NCBI RefSeq assembly: GCF_018070045.1
Contig: NZ_JAGPYK010000006.1
Location: 186,001 to 250,000 of the forward strand
Direction of reading: 5' to 3'
Origin: Micromonospora sp. U21
Lineage (GTDB): Bacteria; Actinomycetota; Actinomycetes; Mycobacteriales; Micromonosporaceae
Length of the DNA: 64,000 nucleotides
Position 1 is the stretch's first letter, and every line of letters begins with the position of its first letter. Position numbers and translations under genes: made by a program. Below, one piece after another: positions 25,084 through 35,239 of the stretch. The notes below the pieces were generated by a model. The model made no database searches. It was given only the letters and a program-made list of their open reading frames with translations, and was not told the DNA's origin.

Positions 25084-26358
25084 ATGACGCATCTCGACCC
25101 GCCGGGCGGCCACGGTCGCCCGGCGGTTCCGTCCGTGCACGCCGCCGCTGCGCTGGCCCGCTGCGTCTCGGTCGAACCGGCCAAGTTCGCCGCCGCGCAC
25201 TGGGGACACACCCCGCTGCTGTCCCGCGCCGCCGAGCTGCCCGACCCGTCGGGCTTCACCGACCTGTTCAGCCCCGCCGACGCCGACGAGCTGCTCAGCC
25301 GGCGCGGTCTGCGTACCCCGTTCCTGCGCGTCGCCCGGGACGGACAGCTCGTCCCGGCGGCGCGCTGGACCGGCGGCGGCGGCGCCGGCGCGGAGATCGG
25401 CGACCAGGTGCTCGACGAGCGGGTCCTGGAGCAGTACGCCGCCGGCGCCACCCTGGTGCTACAGGGCCTGCACCGGATCTGGCCACCGCTGATCGACTTC
25501 GCCCGCGACCTGGGCCTGGCGCTGAGCCAACCGCTGCAGATCAACGCCTACCTCACCCCCGCGGGCAGCCAGGGCTTCGCCACCCACTACGACACCCACG
25601 ACGTCTTCGTGCTCCAGGTCGACGGTCGCAAGCACTGGCGCATTCATCCGCCGGTGCTGCCCGACCCGCTGGAGAAGCAGCCCTGGGGCGGCCGCGCCGA
25701 CGAGGTCAGCGCCACCGCCCAGGGCCCCGCCGCGCTGGACGTGGTGCTCGCCCCCGGCGACGCGCTCTACCTGCCGCGGGGCTGGCTGCACAGCGCGCAG
25801 GCGCAGGAGGCCAGCTCGCTGCACCTGACCGTGGGCATCCGCGCGCTGACCCGTTACGCCCTGGTCGAGGAGCTGCTCGCCCTCGCCGCCGAGGACCAGC
25901 GGCTACGGGCGAGCCTGCCGTTCGGCACCGACGTCGCCGACCCGGACGCCATCGAGCCGGAGCTGACCGAGACGGTGGAGGCGCTGCGGGAGTGGCTGCT
26001 GCGCGCCGACCCGGAGGCCGTCGCGGCGCGGCTGCGGCAGCGGGCCTGGCCCGCCGCCCGCCCGGCGCCGATCCGGCCGCTCGCCCAGGCCGGCGCGCTG
26101 GCCGCACTGGACGCCGACTCCCTGCTCACCGTGCGCCCGGGCCTGCGCTGGCAGCTCGAGCCGCACGGGCCGGACAGGGTGGCGTTGCGGCTGTTCGACC
26201 GCACCATCGCCCTGCCCGCCGACTGTGAGCCCGCCGTCCGCGCCCTGCTCACCGGTACGGTCGTCCGGGTCGGCGACCTGCCCGGGCTGCCCGACGACGC
26301 TGACCGGCTCACCCTGGCCCGCCGGCTGCTGCGCGAGGCCGTCGTGGTCCCGGCCTGA
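25084..26358 (+). CDS. JmjC/cupin-type Fe(II) and 2-oxoglutarate-dependent oxygenase
   Basis: 424 residues resembling the bacterial ribosomal-oxygenase group (YcfD/RoxA and relatives, cupin_4). The iron triad is visible as H168 and D170 in GFATHYDTHDVF and H236 in YLPRGWLHSAQ. Family features around it are GRKHWRIHPP and VVLAPGDALYLPRG. The C-terminal 180 residues contain a dimerisation and winged-helix-like region. Characterised relatives hydroxylate a side chain in a protein, such as Arg in ribosomal protein L16. Here the gene directly follows a repeat peptide rather than a ribosomal gene, so that peptide is the obvious candidate substrate. No other modifying enzyme, protease or transporter adjoins on this strand. 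Confidence 0.85.
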   Translation: MTHLDPPGGHGRPAVPSVHAAAALARCVSVEPAKFAAAHWGHTPLLSRAAELPDPSGFTDLFSPADADELLSRRGLRTPFLRVARDGQLVPAARWTGGGGAGAEIGDQVLDERVLEQYAAGATLVLQGLHRIWPPLIDFARDLGLALSQPLQINAYLTPAGSQGFATHYDTHDVFVLQVDGRKHWRIHPPVLPDPLEKQPWGGRADEVSATAQGPAALDVVLAPGDALYLPRGWLHSAQAQEASSLHLTVGIRALTRYALVEELLALAAEDQRLRASLPFGTDVADPDAIEPELTETVEALREWLLRADPEAVAARLRQRAWPAARPAPIRPLAQAGALAALDADSLLTVRPGLRWQLEPHGPDRVALRLFDRTIALPADCEPAVRALLTGTVVRVGDLPGLPDDADRLTLARRLLREAVVVPA

Positions 26359-26402
26359 GCACCCGGGCCACCGATCCGGGTGGTGGTGGCTGTGGTGAGG
26401 GG

Positions 26403-26438
26403 TATACCTGTGAGTCATAGATATGCCCCTGAGGTATA
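26403..26438. repeat. AT-rich palindromic element, family C copy 1
   Basis: 36-bp imperfect palindrome with TATACCT at the left and AGGTATA at the right, AT-rich in very GC-rich surroundings. Its reverse complement matches 33 of 36 bases of the element at 47839. It lies between two convergent gene ends, so it is unlikely to be a promoter. Confidence 0.75.
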
Positions 26439-26505
26439 GCGCTCGCTGACGACCTCGCCCGGGTATCCGCCTCCATCCTGAGGGTCTGGGTCAGCGTCCG
26501 CCGGG

Positions 26506-27171
26506 TCAGCGGCCGAGCACCAGCAGCAGCGCGGTGGTGACCAGGCCGGCGCCGAGCACGACGGTGATCGGCCGGGGCCCGAGCACCGCGTGCCGGCGGT
26601 CGGCCAACATCCGCGCCGGCACCAGGCCGACCAGTGGCCCGAGCAGGGTCACCACCAGCGCCAGCACCGGCATCCCGACCGCGAGGTCGCCGCCGTACCC
26701 GACGCCGAGCGCCCGCGCGCCGGCGCCCAGCCCGTACGCCAGCACCGCGCCGGCCACCCCGCAGAGCGCCAGCAGCGGGTTGACCGAGCCCGGCAGCTCA
26801 CCCGGCTGCCCGGCCCGGTCGAGCAGATCGCGGGCCCGGCTGAGCAGCAGCACCGGGTCCGTCGCGCCACCGTTGACCGGGGCGGGCGGGCCACCGAGGC
26901 GGCGGGCGCCGGCGCCGAGCCGCTCCCGCAGCTGCTGCCACAGGTGCGCCACCTCGGCGTCCACCCGCTCCTGCTCCTCCCGCGCCGCGACCAGCTCCTC
27001 CTCGGCGCGCCGCACCTGCCCGGCGGCGTCGGCGACGGCCCGGTCGGCAGCCGCGCACTGCCGGTCGTACCAGGTGTGCGCCTCGGCGCGCTGCTCGCGC
27101 ACCCGGGCGGTCAGCTCCGCCAGCCGCCGCAGCTGGGCCGCGTACGTCTCACTGGCCACCGGTTGATTCAT
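26506..27171 (-). CDS. Coiled-coil membrane protein of the EccC-like operon
   Basis: 221 residues, family not recognised. Residues 8-95 are strongly helical and charged with coiled-coil periodicity (QLRRLAELTARVREQRAEAH, EEELVAAREEQERVDAEVAH). After a linker, about residues 130-220 carry three or four hydrophobic segments and end with a short LVLGR tail. The ATG overlaps the stop of the ATPase gene in an ATGA arrangement (27168-27171), so translation is coupled. It is the only membrane protein of the operon and the last gene. I infer that it anchors or docks the ATPase at the membrane. Confidence 0.72.
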   Translation of the reverse strand: MNQPVASETYAAQLRRLAELTARVREQRAEAHTWYDRQCAAADRAVADAAGQVRRAEEELVAAREEQERVDAEVAHLWQQLRERLGAGARRLGGPPAPVNGGATDPVLLLSRARDLLDRAGQPGELPGSVNPLLALCGVAGAVLAYGLGAGARALGVGYGGDLAVGMPVLALVVTLLGPLVGLVPARMLADRRHAVLGPRPITVVLGAGLVTTALLLVLGR

Positions 27172-29843
27172 CGTGACGGTCCATAGGGGATGATCACTTG
27201 ACCGGTGCGGTGCACCGCCCGGTCGAAGAAGAGCCCCCGCCACGGGCGGGGATACCAGTCCGGGCCGCCGGTGCCCGGATAGAGCGAGGCGCCCAGCTCG
27301 CCGCCGTGCGCGTCCAGCGCCACCCAGGCGCCGATCTGGTCGGTGCGGGCGGCCGGCCCGCCCAGGTCGGCGCGCATCCGGGCCACCCCCCGCCACCAGG
27401 CCAGCACGTGGGTCCGCCGTTCCGGCCCGTCGTGCAGGATCCGGCGCAGCTGCTCCATGCCGGTCCGGCGGCCCGCCCGCGCGGCCAGCGCCCCGGCCGC
27501 CGCGTCGACCGCGAACAGCAGCAGGTAGTGCGGGCTGCCGGGACCGGTCAGCCCGTCGGCGGTCTCGGCCATCAGCTCACCGACGGTCTCCTCGTCGTAC
27601 CAGGCGGCGTCGTCGGCCAGGTCGTCGTAGAGGGCACGGGCCATCGGGTCGGCGTCGGGGTCGAGGCAGGCGATGGAGAAGCGGGCCGTGCCCGGCGGGT
27701 GCTGGCGGGCCAGCGACCGGGCGGCCGCGTCCAGTACCGCGCACGCCTCGTCCACCCGCGTGCCCAGCACGGCGAGGTTGCGCCCGGGGGCACGCGGCAG
27801 CCGCAGCGCCGCCGAACGGGCCTGCACGTCGATGATCTCGCCGAGCAGGGCCACCGGGCTGCGCGGCGATGTCCCGTCCGCCGGCGCGGCGAGCGCCCGG
27901 AAATCCGGGGCCTCGGTCAGCCGGGGGATCGCGTCGCCGTCGAAGAGCCGGGCCGGCGCGGCGTCGGGCGGGCGCATCCGCCACAGTCGGTTCTGCAGGC
28001 CGCTCCACGTCTCCCAGTCGCTGGCCGACGGGATCCGCGCGATCTCGTTGCCCTCCACCATGCCGGACTCGGCGTTGACCACCGCGTGCCAGCGGGGCAG
28101 CGACTGCGCGGCGTCGTTGCGCTCGGCCAGGATCCGCAACGCCTTGGGCAGCGCGATGCGCAGGGCGAACTGGGCGACCAGCGCCGGGCGACCCCACAAC
28201 GCCTCGATGCCGCGCACGTCCTGCGAGGCGAGCACCAGGTGGATGCCCTGCGACCGGCCCCTCCGGGCCAGGTCCTCCAGCAGGTCCGCCGCCTCCCGGG
28301 CGACCACGTCCCGGCCGGCCAGCAGCATCTGGAACTCGTCGACCACCGCGACGATCCGCGGCCAGTGCCCGGTCGGGTCGACCGCGCGCAGCTCGGCCAG
28401 CTTGGTCACCTCGTGCTTCTTGGCCGCGTCGGCCCGCCGGCGCAGCTCCTCGGCGAGGAACCGCAGCAGCGCCAGCCCGAACTCCCGGTCGGTGTTCACG
28501 TTGATCCCCACCAACCGCATGTGCGGCAGCCAGCTCGGGTCGCGCCGGCCCTTCGCGAACCGCGCGAAGGACACCCCCTCCTTGAAGTCCAGCAGGTAGA
28601 ACTCCAGCTCGGCGGGGGAGTAGCGGGCCGCCAGCGCGCCGATCCAGGCGAAGATCAGGTTGGTCTTGCCGGTGCCGGACGGTCCCCCGATCAGCGCGTG
28701 CGGCGGATAGTCGGCCAGCGTCAGCCGCACCGGCCGGCCCTGCGGCCCCTCGCCGATCGGGGCGGTCAGCCCGGCGGCGGAGTCCTCCCGCCACATCAGC
28801 TCCGGCGGGGGCAGCAGGTCGGCGAACGGGGCCGGCGGCGGGCCGGCGTTCACCCGGGCCGCGGTCTCCCGGCAGGTCTCGGTGACCAGCGACGCCGGTG
28901 GTGGCGGGTCCAGCCGGACCGGGAGGCCGGACGGACCGCCGATCCGGGTGCCGGACGCCTCGGCGACCACCCGGGTCACCGTCAGGTCCTCCGGCAGCGG
29001 CACGCCACGGACCACCAGGTGCACCCCGCAGGCCGCGCCGGCCCGCACCACCCGGTCGAGCTGCCCGCGCTCGTGCCGGTTCAGCTCGTCGCCGCCGAGC
29101 AGCACCGCCACCCGCCACGGTTCGGGGCGACGGCCGGTCGCCGCGGCCAGCTCGCGCAGCGAGCCGTACTCGCCGGCCAGCACGGTCTCGTTGATCCGGC
29201 GGATCTGCTCGACGAGGTCGTCCAACAGGGGGCCCAGCCCACCGGGGCCGACGAAGGTGAGCAGCCCCGCCGTGCCCAGCGGTGCGAACCCCGCCAGGCC
29301 GCCGCCGAGGTGCTCCGGGTCGTACCCGATCAGTCGTACCGCGCCCGGGTCGGCGCGGCCGACGGCCCGCAGCAGCAGCGCGGCCACCACGGCGTCACAG
29401 CCAGCGCGGTCGTCGCCGGAGAGGTGCACGTGCCCGGCGTCGAGAAGCGGCACCAGCGCGGGCACCGGGTCGACGTCGTCGATCCGGACCGTGCCGACCC
29501 GCAGCGCGCCCGGCGGCTCGGCCCGGCGCGCGGGAGTGGGTGTCCATCCCGGCCAGTCGGAGCCGGCGCAGCCGGGCGCCTCCCGGCGTGCGGCGTCGGC
29601 GGCGTGGCGGGCCAGCTCGGCGATCCGGGCGGCGTGCCGGGTGTCGATCTCGGCCAGCCGGCCGTCCCGCTGGCCACCCACCCGATCCGGTACGGCGGCG
29701 GCCGCCCGGCGTACCCGGGTCAGCCGCTCCCGCGCGGCGGTCAGCTCGGCCTGCGCCGCGGACAGTCGGGTACGGGTGGCGCCCAGCGCCTCGGCGAGGG
29801 TGTCCCGGACCCGGGCGGCCAGCTGGCCGCGCCGGTCAGCCAT
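27168..29843 (-). CDS. FtsK/SpoIIIE-type ATPase with three RecA-like domains, EccC-like
   Basis: 891 residues without membrane segments. An N-terminal coiled coil (about 1-100) is followed by three apparent RecA-like domains. The first, about 135-330, has HVHLSGDDRAGCDAVVAALL in place of a P-loop. The second, about 345-560, is intact: Walker A IGGPSGTGKTNL with K393 and T394, Walker B VAVVDEFQML with D502 and E503, and LVLASQDVRGIEAL as sensor. The third, from about 590, has NLAVLGTRVDEACAVLDAAA where Walker A should be. Three such domains in a row is the plan of the type VII secretion ATPases EccC/EssC, which however have N-terminal membrane helices. DNA translocation is the alternative. It overlaps the upstream gene by 8 bp. 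Confidence 0.82.
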   Translation of the reverse strand: MADRRGQLAARVRDTLAEALGATRTRLSAAQAELTAARERLTRVRRAAAAVPDRVGGQRDGRLAEIDTRHAARIAELARHAADAARREAPGCAGSDWPGWTPTPARRAEPPGALRVGTVRIDDVDPVPALVPLLDAGHVHLSGDDRAGCDAVVAALLLRAVGRADPGAVRLIGYDPEHLGGGLAGFAPLGTAGLLTFVGPGGLGPLLDDLVEQIRRINETVLAGEYGSLRELAAATGRRPEPWRVAVLLGGDELNRHERGQLDRVVRAGAACGVHLVVRGVPLPEDLTVTRVVAEASGTRIGGPSGLPVRLDPPPPASLVTETCRETAARVNAGPPPAPFADLLPPPELMWREDSAAGLTAPIGEGPQGRPVRLTLADYPPHALIGGPSGTGKTNLIFAWIGALAARYSPAELEFYLLDFKEGVSFARFAKGRRDPSWLPHMRLVGINVNTDREFGLALLRFLAEELRRRADAAKKHEVTKLAELRAVDPTGHWPRIVAVVDEFQMLLAGRDVVAREAADLLEDLARRGRSQGIHLVLASQDVRGIEALWGRPALVAQFALRIALPKALRILAERNDAAQSLPRWHAVVNAESGMVEGNEIARIPSASDWETWSGLQNRLWRMRPPDAAPARLFDGDAIPRLTEAPDFRALAAPADGTSPRSPVALLGEIIDVQARSAALRLPRAPGRNLAVLGTRVDEACAVLDAAARSLARQHPPGTARFSIACLDPDADPMARALYDDLADDAAWYDEETVGELMAETADGLTGPGSPHYLLLFAVDAAAGALAARAGRRTGMEQLRRILHDGPERRTHVLAWWRGVARMRADLGGPAARTDQIGAWVALDAHGGELGASLYPGTGGPDWYPRPWRGLFFDRAVHRTGQVIIPYGPSR

Positions 29844-30849
29844 CGGAGCTCCGGCGTCGCTGCGGCGCCGGCGCGTCCCGCCATGGGCCGCCCGCCCGCG
29901 GTGGCTGCCCAGCGGCGTGCTGCCGGCCGGCATCGCGGACCTGCGGGCCCGTACCGCCAGGGCGTTGTCCCTCGCTGACCGGCTGCCCGACGGTCGCGGC
30001 CCGCGGGCCGGTGGCGGTGGGCAGGTCCCGGCCGAGCCGGGCGAGCAGCAGCCCGGTCGCCACACCGGCCGTCACCGCGGAGTCCGCGGCGTGCGGCGGC
30101 TCGCCGGGACCGCGCGGCGGCGGCATGCGGCACACCCGGGTCAGCAGCGTCTCCAGCACCGGCCGCGGCAGCCCGGGCAGCAGGTCGCGGACGCGCCCGT
30201 CCAGCTCCCCGCGCAGCCGCCCGAGGTCGGCTGCGCGGGGCGGGTGGCCCAGCAGCTCGCCGGCCAGCTCGCGCAGCAGCGGCGGTGCCAGCGCCGCCAT
30301 CCCCAGGCCGACGTCGGCCGGGGCACGGCGCAGCTCGTTGCGCAGCCGGTCCCGGTCGTCGGCGCGCACCCCGCGTACCACCCGGCGCAGCAGCTCCTGG
30401 GAGTCGTCCAGCCGTTCGTCGGGCTCGTCGGCGCCGCCCTCGCGTCCGCCGGTCAGCTCCGCCACGCGCGCCGACCACCAGCGGCGCAGCCGGACCTGCT
30501 CGGCCGGCTCCGGCGCCACGGTGGCGGGCCCGCCCGCCGGCGGCGCGTCGTGCCGGGGTTCGCGCTGCTGTGGACGAAGCGGCGGCGCGCCGTCCGCGGT
30601 CAACCCGATCGCGGCCAGGTACGCCGACAGCTGCTCCTGCGCCACCCGCAGCGCGTAACCGGCGGTCTCGGCATGCTCGGTGGCGGCGGACAGCTCGGGC
30701 ACCCCCATCGGGTTGGCCGACTCCTGCCGTACCCAGCGCAGCCGCTCCGCGGCCAGGCCGAACTTCTCCAGCGCCTGCCCCAGCAGGGCCACCGGGAACT
30801 CCTCGCTGGCGGCACGGACCTGCCCACCGACGTCCTCGATGATGGACAT
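29836..30849 (-). CDS. Hypothetical protein of the EccC-like operon
   Basis: 337 residues, family not recognised. Residues 1-85 are helical (VALLGQALEKFGLAAERLRW, AETAGYALRVAQEQLSAYLA), somewhat like a WXG100-type hairpin with a conserved Trp. A Pro- and Arg-rich linker follows. Residues 120-260 are helical again and rich in Leu and Arg. The last 70 residues are low-complexity (RRRSSDG end). There is no membrane segment or signal peptide. Its stop overlaps the start of the ATPase gene by 8 bp, and the next gene upstream ends 6 bp before its ATG, so it belongs firmly to the operon. It could be a chaperone or substrate adaptor. Confidence 0.62.
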   Translation of the reverse strand: MSIIEDVGGQVRAASEEFPVALLGQALEKFGLAAERLRWVRQESANPMGVPELSAATEHAETAGYALRVAQEQLSAYLAAIGLTADGAPPLRPQQREPRHDAPPAGGPATVAPEPAEQVRLRRWWSARVAELTGGREGGADEPDERLDDSQELLRRVVRGVRADDRDRLRNELRRAPADVGLGMAALAPPLLRELAGELLGHPPRAADLGRLRGELDGRVRDLLPGLPRPVLETLLTRVCRMPPPRGPGEPPHAADSAVTAGVATGLLLARLGRDLPTATGPRAATVGQPVSEGQRPGGTGPQVRDAGRQHAAGQPPRAGGPWRDAPAPQRRRSSDG

Positions 30850-30855
30850 GGTGGC

Positions 30856-31116
30856 CTACAGCGTGGCGACGTAGAGCTGCGCCTGCTCCACCGCGACCAG
30901 TGTCGCGGCGAGACACTCCTCCAGCTCCTGGCTGGCCTGTGTCAGCGACGCCTGGGCCGCCTCCACCGTCTCGTGCCCGCTGCCCTCCAGCGCGCCGGCC
31001 AGGGTCTGCTGCGCCTCGGCCAGCTTCTCGCCGGCCGCCTGCACGGCTGTCTGCCCGTCCCCGATCTGTTGGAGGGCGACATCGATGGCAGCCTTCAGCT
31101 CGGCGACGCTCGCCAC
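30856..31116 (-). CDS. Small helical protein, WXG100-sized, first gene of the EccC-like operon
   Basis: 86 residues, almost entirely alpha-helical, as two long helices with a Gly-containing turn in the middle (GALEGSGHETVEA). It has the size and acidic, Ala-rich character of WXG100/ESAT-6-type secreted substrates, but no W-x-G motif at the turn, so membership is only suggested. The GTG at 31116 (VASVAELKAAIDVALQQIGD) has AGGAGG six bases upstream; the ATG at 31149 adds a Pro-rich stretch without support. It is followed after 6 bp by the 337-aa gene, then the ATPase. A secreted substrate or structural partner of that ATPase is the inference. Confidence 0.62.
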   Translation of the reverse strand: MASVAELKAAIDVALQQIGDGQTAVQAAGEKLAEAQQTLAGALEGSGHETVEAAQASLTQASQELEECLAATLVAVEQAQLYVATL

Positions 31117-31268
31117 GGCGGGACCTCCTGGGGGCGGGGAGGTCTCCATTAGAGCCTATCGGCGACCGCCGGAGAACATCCGGCCTGTCGGTGTTCCTGC
31201 CCGGCCGTCCCGTTGCTGACCAGAAGTGCCGGGAGTCCGTTGTGTGGGACTCCCAGTGCGAGGACTTC

Positions 31269-31661
31269 TCAGGTGTTGGCGGGGGCGTCGCGCAGCCAGC
31301 GCGGCCCGTACACCTCGGCGCCCAGGGCCGTGACCCGGTCGCGCAGCTCCCGGTCGGCGGTGACCACCAGCCGGCGGCGCCGCGGGGCGCCCTCCACCAG
31401 GTCGACCACGGCGTCGTCCCCGGAGCCGGCGGCGGACACCACCCGGACCGCGTCGGTGCCGGGCACGTCCCGCGCGGCCCCCTCGACCACCAGCACCACC
31501 TCGACCGGGGCGGCCAGCCGGGCCGGCAGCCCGGTGGTGGCTACCGGCGCCAGCGCGTCGCGCAGCCGGGCAGCGGCCCCGGCCCGGTCCCGCCACCACC
31601 CGTTCGGGCGGGAGCCCACCACGTTGGCGCCGTCCACGATCAGCAGCGGGGTTTCATCCAT
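31269..31661 (-). CDS. NYN domain protein, putative RNase fold
   Basis: 130 residues with the PIN-like NYN fold. The N-terminal PLLIVDGANVVGSRPNGWW (residues 5-23) carries the first metal-binding Asp (D10) and Asn. A central SGDDAVVDLVE supplies further acidic residues, and RRLVVTADRELRDRVTALGA supplies the later Asp and Arg. Related proteins are small nucleases or RNA-binding regulators. The ATG at 31661 is chosen because the motif begins right after it. It is 152 bp upstream of the EccC-like operon on the same strand and divergent from the Clp gene; no specific substrate can be proposed. Confidence 0.82.
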   Translation of the reverse strand: MDETPLLIVDGANVVGSRPNGWWRDRAGAAARLRDALAPVATTGLPARLAAPVEVVLVVEGAARDVPGTDAVRVVSAAGSGDDAVVDLVEGAPRRRRLVVTADRELRDRVTALGAEVYGPRWLRDAPANT

Positions 31662-31800
31662 GCCGTCAGCCTGCCACCACCGGCTGGCCCCGTCCCGACG
31701 CCACTCCCGCAACGCCGGGTGCGCCGCTACGTGCGGCGTTTGTCGGGGCGAGCGCCGGGTAGCCCCTGGCGACCGTGCCGCGCCCGACTGCGGAGGAGAC

Positions 31801-34352
<2,552 letters not shown>

Positions 34353-34356
<4 letters not shown>

Positions 34357-34565
34357 GCGGGGCTGCGCGACGACCGGAACCGGAGGAACCGCAGGAGCCC
34401 GAAGAGCCCGCGGATTCCCGGGACGAGGACCACCATCCCGACCCGATCCTGGCGCCGCCCACCGCGAACCCCAGGAGGACCCGGGTGCCGCCGGAGGGCC
34501 TGCATCCGAAGACCGACGAGGACGACCCGGAGACGTCCGGGTCGCCGCCCGGAGAGGAGACCTGA
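34353..34565 (+). CDS. Small acidic, proline-rich protein coupled to the Clp gene
   Basis: 70 residues, highly charged and disordered-looking (RRPEPEEPQEPEEPADSRDE, then HHPDPILAPP and a C-terminal GSPPGEET). No family recognised. Its ATG overlaps the Clp stop (ATGA at 34353-34356), and its TGA overlaps the ATG of the DUF3140 gene (TGATG), so it is the middle member of a tightly coupled three-gene operon. It may simply be a translational bridge, or an unstructured partner of the unfoldase. Confidence 0.6.
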
Positions 34566-34915
34566 TGGTACGAGAGAGTCGGATCGACCCCGAGGTGGAG
34601 GTGCTCTGGGAGGACTTCCACGCGGAGGTCAACGTCCCGTCGGAGCAGCTGCGCAGCTGGCTGCTGACCCGGGGCTCCGGGGAGGAGTCGTTCGGGCCCA
34701 ACCCGACCCTCGACCTGCCCCAGCCCGGCCGGGAGATCCTCAAGGTGCTGAACAAGCGCAAGGTCGACCTCACCCCGGAGGACATCGAGGTGATGCGGGT
34801 CGCGATCGACCGGATCCGCGAGCTGATGGACGCCAAGCCGCCGCGCGGCAACGCCGACGACGAGTGGCGGCATTCGCTGCTCGACCTGGGCCACGACCCC
34901 CTCGTCGAACGCTGA
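34565..34915 (+). CDS. DUF3140 family protein
   Basis: 116 residues. The family pattern is clear: VEVLWEDFHAEVNVPSEQLR (residues 11-30), SWLLTRGSGEESFG, then GREILKVLNKRKVDLTPEDI and the C-terminal WRHSLLDLGHDPL. It is soluble and all-helical. DUF3140 proteins have no assigned activity; some are described as DNA-binding-like because of a helix-turn-helix-like core. Here it is translationally coupled, through a 70-aa frame, to a ClpC-like unfoldase, which is a more informative context than usual. GGAGAGGAG lies upstream of the ATG within the preceding gene. Confidence 0.84.
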   Translation: MVRESRIDPEVEVLWEDFHAEVNVPSEQLRSWLLTRGSGEESFGPNPTLDLPQPGREILKVLNKRKVDLTPEDIEVMRVAIDRIRELMDAKPPRGNADDEWRHSLLDLGHDPLVER

Positions 34916-34921
34916 GCGGCT

Positions 34922-34956
34922 CGACGGTGCCGTCCCGGGCAGGGACGGCACCGTCG
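34922..34956. terminator. Terminator after the Clp-DUF3140 operon
   Basis: Perfect 15-bp stem (CGACGGTGCCGTCCC and complement) with a GGGCA loop, 7 bp after the DUF3140 stop and 13 bp after the end of the convergent small gene, so probably used from both sides. Confidence 0.85.
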
Positions 34957-34968
34957 CGTCGAGCCTGG

Positions 34969-35211
34969 TCAGCCCTGGTCGGGTTCCAGGCTGCCGATGG
35001 TCAGCCCGACCGCGTCGGCGGCGGCGTCCCGCTCGCCGCGGGTCCGTTCCTCGCGGCTGAGCAGGTTGGCGTACTCGGCGACGTCGGCCGGGTCGGGCAC
35101 GTCCGGCAGCCGGCGCAGGAACGCCTCCGTCTCGCGGATCGCGGCGGTGTGCGCGGCGGCCGCCTGGTGGAGCAGTTCCCGGTCGCCGGTGGGCGGGTAG
35201 AGGTCGGTCAT
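34969..35211 (-). CDS. Hypothetical small helical protein
   Basis: 80 residues, not recognised. It is soluble, predicted helical and acidic (AAAHTAAIRETEAFLRRLPD, then ADVAEYANLLSREERTRGER). There is no signal peptide, cysteine or metal motif. It starts 28 bp downstream of the end of the LysR-type gene on the same strand and may be cotranscribed with it. The codon bias is that of neighbouring genes, and the ATG at 35211 is the only sensible start. A terminator follows. Confidence 0.55.
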   Translation of the reverse strand: MTDLYPPTGDRELLHQAAAAHTAAIRETEAFLRRLPDVPDPADVAEYANLLSREERTRGERDAAADAVGLTIGSLEPDQG

Positions 35212-35239
35212 GTCCGCCAGATACCCCGCCGACGGTGGA

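Noticed and set aside
27198..29978. 926-codon open frame on the plus strand opposite the EccC-like ATPase
   Set aside because: Shadow of the ATPase gene; the product is Arg/Gly/Gln-rich with no domain and no ribosome binding site.
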